A stretch of 7,712 nucleotides of DNA. It comes from Candidatus Bathyarchaeota archaeon (lineage in GTDB: Archaea > Thermoproteota > Bathyarchaeia > TCS64). The translations under genes and the position numbers were made by a program. The stretch lies in contig JAGTQJ010000026.1 of the NCBI GenBank assembly GCA_018396515.1, positions 1 through 7,712 on the forward strand. The letters run 5' to 3'. Of the stretch, positions 6,273 through 7,712 are shown in pieces (position 1 is the first letter of the stretch; each line of letters opens with the position of its first letter). The notes under the pieces were generated by a model, which saw only the letters and a program-made list of their open reading frames with translations, was not told where the DNA came from and searched no databases.

Positions 6273-6542
6273 AACTATTTTTCTGAGTTCATCAAGTAAC
6301 CTTTTGGAGTGCTCTAGGGCTTCTTCGACAAAATCGTATCCTCTATATGGAGCCGCCATAGACTCTATGTTCGATAATCCTTCCATAACCTGTCTAATTC
6401 TATGCTTATCCATCTTGTTTAAGGCGTCCTTCAGCTCTCTTAGGGCCGCCAACACCCTCTCGGCTTCATATGAGTAGTACACGTAGGGTGAGAGGAGTCC
6501 CTCTATAGCCTCTATTTCATGCATGGCCACACTAACACTCAT
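6264..6542 (-). CDS. Small helical hypothetical protein
   Basis: I do not recognise this 92-residue protein. The sequence is acidic/basic and predicted mostly helical: roughly residues 6-17, 24-44 (YEAERVLAALRELKDALNKM), 47-62 and 69-91 (VEEALEHSKRLLDELRKIV), with a short AAPYRG turn at 63-68. It has no cysteines, signal peptide or membrane segment, and looks like a small soluble three- or four-helix bundle. I chose ATG 6542 because GGTGG lies at the right distance upstream; an in-frame GTG at 6551 would add three residues but would overlap that site. The gene has its own TATA box, tandem repeats and terminator, so it appears to be a deliberately regulated single-gene unit. Codon use is more A/T-rich than in the neighbouring enzymes. 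Its function is unknown. Confidence 0.75.
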   Translation of the reverse strand: MSVSVAMHEIEAIEGLLSPYVYYSYEAERVLAALRELKDALNKMDKHRIRQVMEGLSNIESMAAPYRGYDFVEEALEHSKRLLDELRKIVEV

Positions 6543-6546
6543 AATT

Positions 6547-6553
6547 ACCACCC
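6547..6553 (-). promoter_or_regulatory. Ribosome binding site of the small helical gene
   Basis: The minus strand reads GGGTGGT, then 4 nt, then ATG at 6542. GGTG matches the archaeal 16S anti-Shine-Dalgarno complement at useful spacing and decides in favour of ATG 6542 over GTG 6551. This gene therefore has a leader, unlike the two leaderless-type genes in the window. Confidence 0.55.
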
Positions 6554-6558
6554 ATATG

Positions 6559-6578
6559 AAGATCTAATAAGATCTAAT
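6559..6578. repeat. Two tandem 10-bp repeats, candidate operator
   Basis: AAGATCTAAT is repeated exactly twice, head to tail, with no gap. Each copy contains the palindrome AGATCT. The 10-bp period is about one helical turn, so both copies face the same side of DNA. They lie between the TATA box (about 6584-6595) and the Shine-Dalgarno site, over the predicted transcript start near 6562, where an archaeal repressor would block polymerase. Confidence 0.5.
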
Positions 6579-6583
6579 AGTTA

Positions 6584-6595
6584 AAATATAAAAGA
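6584..6595 (-). promoter_or_regulatory. TATA box of the small helical gene
   Basis: The minus strand reads TTTATATTTT in an AT-rich stretch about 45 bp before ATG 6542. A start about 26 bp downstream would give a leader of roughly 20 nt that holds the GGTGG ribosome site and overlaps the tandem repeats. Confidence 0.5.
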
Positions 6596-6728
6596 ATTAT
6601 TTTTGATGCGAGCATCCTCTACAAGTTCATCAGATGGCCTCTAGGTCGGAATATCCAGAGGGCTGGGGAGATTTTACCCCTTTGAGTTCCTATTATATTA
6701 TGTATTGTGAGATTCTTCCTCATCTCCT

Positions 6729-7712
6729 CTATTTCTCCATATAGCCGCAGAATCTGCAGGCGAGGTAGGCGTAGGCCTTTATCGCCGTGAGGTAGTCTTG
6801 GACTCTTATGTGCTCGATGTCTGTGTGGGCGAGCCTCTCCTCTCCAGGTCCTAGGCCTATGACGGGTATATCCAGCCAGGAGTAGAACCTCCCATCCGTG
6901 GCGAACCTCCATGTGGTGAGTCTGGGCTGTCTGCCTAGGGCCTCAGCTAGGATCGATCTCGCCTCCTCCACCGCCGGGTACCTCTCCGGATCCGTGTAGA
7001 ATCCGGTGAACCCCCTCAGGCCCCTGACCACGCTTGATGGGATGATCAGGGCTTCTAGTTCTGGGTCCTCCATCCTCATGTCTGATATCAACCCCTCCAG
7101 TGCACTCTTTAGGGCCTCTGCGGGATAGTCGGGGCCATTCCTGCAGTCTATGTATATCTCACACTCATCGGGGATCACGTTTGAGACGTTCGGTTTAACC
7201 TCTAGCCTAGTCACCGCTATAGTGGTCCTTCCAAAGATCGGGTGTTCAGGGAGCTTGGGCTCGATCTCCTTTCTAATCCTATCTATGAGGTTTACGGCCT
7301 TGTAGAGGGCGTTAACTCCCCTCTCAGGGGCACTGGCGTGGCAGCTCCTCCCCCTTATGTGGATGCTTACCCCTGAGGTGCCCCTGTGGCCTAGGGCTAG
7401 CTCTAGATTGGTCGCCTCTCCCACGATCACTAGGTCCCCCAGAAAGTGGCTATGCTGGATGGTCGCTAGGGTTCCAGCTCCCCCAGTCTCCTCTTGGGCG
7501 ACCGCTGCGACTTTGAAGTCCCCCTTCAACCTTATTGGGAGCCTCTTTATGACTGCCCCTGCCATGGCCATTGCGGCTACTGCCCCCTTCATGTCAGAGG
7601 CTCCCCTTCCATATACCACCTCCCCCTCAACCCCGAGGGGGTGGCCGTCCATCACCCTCCCTGAGTAGGGTTCCATCATCCCCCCGGTGGGACGTGGTCT
7701 AGGTGGCCGTTT
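6729..7712 (-). CDS. M20 family metallohydrolase (ArgE/DapE/YgeY-like), 5' partial and frameshifted
   Basis: This is a zinc-dependent deacylase/desuccinylase-like enzyme, likely removing an acyl group from an amino acid or its derivative in the cytoplasm. Counting from ATG 7679, it shows YGRGASDMKGA (metal ligand D29), QEETGG (catalytic and metal E63/E64), VGEATNLELALGHRG (metal E88), SCHASAPERG (H114, dimerisation domain), TDGRFYS at 261-267, and GPGEERLAHTDIEH (metal H285). The first metal His lies upstream in another frame: 7711-7679 reads NGHLDHVPPGG, exactly what the family has before this point, and then stops at a TGA. The break is at a run of six G (minus strand, 7680-7685). One more G would restore a continuous protein. 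The N-terminal 70 or so residues lie outside the window. The ending resembles the YgeY subgroup, but substrate cannot be assigned. Confidence 0.87.
   Translation of the reverse strand, partial: KRPPRPRPTGGMMEPYSGRVMDGHPLGVEGEVVYGRGASDMKGAVAAMAMAGAVIKRLPIRLKGDFKVAAVAQEETGGAGTLATIQHSHFLGDLVIVGEATNLELALGHRGTSGVSIHIRGRSCHASAPERGVNALYKAVNLIDRIRKEIEPKLPEHPIFGRTTIAVTRLEVKPNVSNVIPDECEIYIDCRNGPDYPAEALKSALEGLISDMRMEDPELEALIIPSSVVRGLRGFTGFYTDPERYPAVEEARSILAEALGRQPRLTTWRFATDGRFYSWLDIPVIGLGPGEERLAHTDIEHIRVQDYLTAIKAYAYLACRFCGYMEK

Noticed and set aside
6619..6723. Short minus-strand ORF (34 residues) just after the M20 stop codon
   Set aside because: Its GAGGAG sits directly against the ATG with no usable spacing, and the peptide has no distinguishing feature; the longer version to 6912 is an M20 shadow.

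Overview
The window reads as a piece of an archaeal chromosome. The evidence is the complete four-subunit 2-oxoacid:ferredoxin oxidoreductase operon in the order korD-korA-korB-korC, the archaeal-type bifunctional phosphoglucose/phosphomannose isomerase, TATA-like boxes 20-30 bp before first-of-operon start codons that lack a Shine-Dalgarno sequence (leaderless-style promoters), and a strong preference for AGG arginine and ATA isoleucine codons. The general look of the proteins fits the TACK archaea, perhaps Bathyarchaeia. That placement is inference, since no rRNA or other marker gene is present.

Layout from left to right. (1) 1-391: the end of an unrecognised plus-strand gene with a coiled-coil C-terminus, whose first 250 bases are also open on the opposite strand. 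(2) 450-1653: an M20 amidohydrolase with an apparent single-site frameshift near its 3' end. (3) 1732-4656: the kor operon (ferredoxin-like delta, alpha, TPP-binding beta, gamma), with gaps of 2 nt or a 4-nt overlap between genes. (4) 4657-5051: about 395 bases without an intact gene, but with a minus-strand stretch that looks like a decayed small gene. (5) 5052-6101, minus: phosphoglucose/phosphomannose isomerase. (6) 6102-6263: a short intergenic region holding that gene's promoter, a pair of AAATATTTAA elements and a hairpin-plus-U-tract terminator for the next gene. (7) 6264-6542, minus: an unknown small helical protein with a TATA box, two tandem 10-bp repeats and a Shine-Dalgarno sequence in front. 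(8) 6729-7712, minus: an M20 deacylase/deacetylase running off the right edge, with a frameshift at a run of six G.

How the genes fit together: the Kor complex interconverts a 2-oxoacid (most likely 2-oxoglutarate) plus CoA and oxidised ferredoxin with acyl-CoA, CO2 and reduced ferredoxin. The two M20 enzymes probably release amino acids or related acids from N-acylated compounds. Together with the sugar isomerase this suggests a ferredoxin-based anaerobic metabolism using amino acids and sugars. That link is inference from proximity, because the genes outside the kor operon are separate transcription units.

I see no mobile element, CRISPR array, tRNA or rRNA, and nothing I would call a new biological system. 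The most useful second-look points are the two frameshifted M20 genes, the decayed gene remnant, and the compact regulatory layout around the small helical gene.
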